From contig JAABOA010000152.1 in NCBI GenBank assembly GCA_015680635.1, positions 1 through 22,377 of the forward strand: a stretch of DNA of 22,377 nt, given 5' to 3'. The first letter of the stretch is position 1; every line of letters starts with the position of its first letter. A model generated the notes under the pieces. That model saw only the letters and a program-made list of their open reading frames with translations, was not told where the DNA came from and did no database searches. This document shows positions 22,335 through 22,377 of the stretch, piece after piece. The translations under genes and the position numbers were made by a program. This stretch comes from Lunasporangiospora selenospora (Eukaryota > Mortierellomycota > Mortierellomycetes > Mortierellales > Mortierellaceae).

Positions 22335-22361
22335 GGGTTGCCACGCATTAAATAGCAACCC
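22335..22361. repeat. Short perfect inverted repeat (hairpin)
   Basis: GGGTTGC (22335-22341) and GCAACCC (22355-22361) form a 7-bp stem with a 13-base loop, 16 bases from the window end. It has no T-run or other terminator context. Confidence 0.5.
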
Positions 22362-22377
22362 AGTCGTCAAATAGCTT

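Overview
The window looks like nuclear DNA of an early-diverging filamentous fungus, probably Mortierellomycota or Mucoromycota. Genes carry many short GT-AG introns (about 44-160 nt, one of 455 nt). The recognisable proteins are eukaryotic: Sec15, an SLC45/SUT-type sugar transporter, uL16/RPL10 and the casein kinase 2 beta subunit. Microsatellites and homopolymer runs are common. The genus is inferred, not shown. Every spliced model below was built by hand from splice sites and frame continuity; the SEC15, transporter, RPL10, CK2-beta and methyltransferase-like models each close without an internal stop.

Layout. 416-4398 (-): SEC15 of the exocyst, 17 exons. 4399-4812: divergent promoter with a CT microsatellite. 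4813-8165 (+): sugar/proton symporter of the SUT/SLC45 type, 7 exons, with an unusually long hydrophilic loop. 8391-8929 (-): unrecognised cysteine-containing small protein with a TATA box and a 5x9-bp repeat upstream. 9230-10570: no supported gene. 10680-11791 (-): ribosomal protein L10. 11800-12820: no supported gene, GAT-rich repeats. 12823-13679 (-): small single-pass membrane protein with a duplicated acidic tail. 14330-15561 (-): CK2 regulatory subunit, with a start codon apparently split by an intron. 16287-18750 (-): a spliced polyQ/polyH protein whose two ends resemble a bacterial plasmid/phage helical module and a phage-type DNA N6-adenine methyltransferase domain. 18751-21290: no supported gene. 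21291-22019 (+): likely broken gene with a C2HC-like finger and a helical C-terminus. 22057-22361: direct and inverted repeats.

The housekeeping genes do not form a pathway. SEC15 (exocytosis), RPL10 (translation) and CK2 beta (signalling) are ordinary core genes. The most interesting locus is 16287-18750. It appears to be a eukaryotically spliced, glutamine-rich descendant of a prokaryotic adenine-methyltransferase protein. The usual catalytic N/D-P-P-Y/F motif seems to be replaced, which suggests a repurposed DNA-binding pseudoenzyme. This identification rests on remembered family patterns and needs a profile search.
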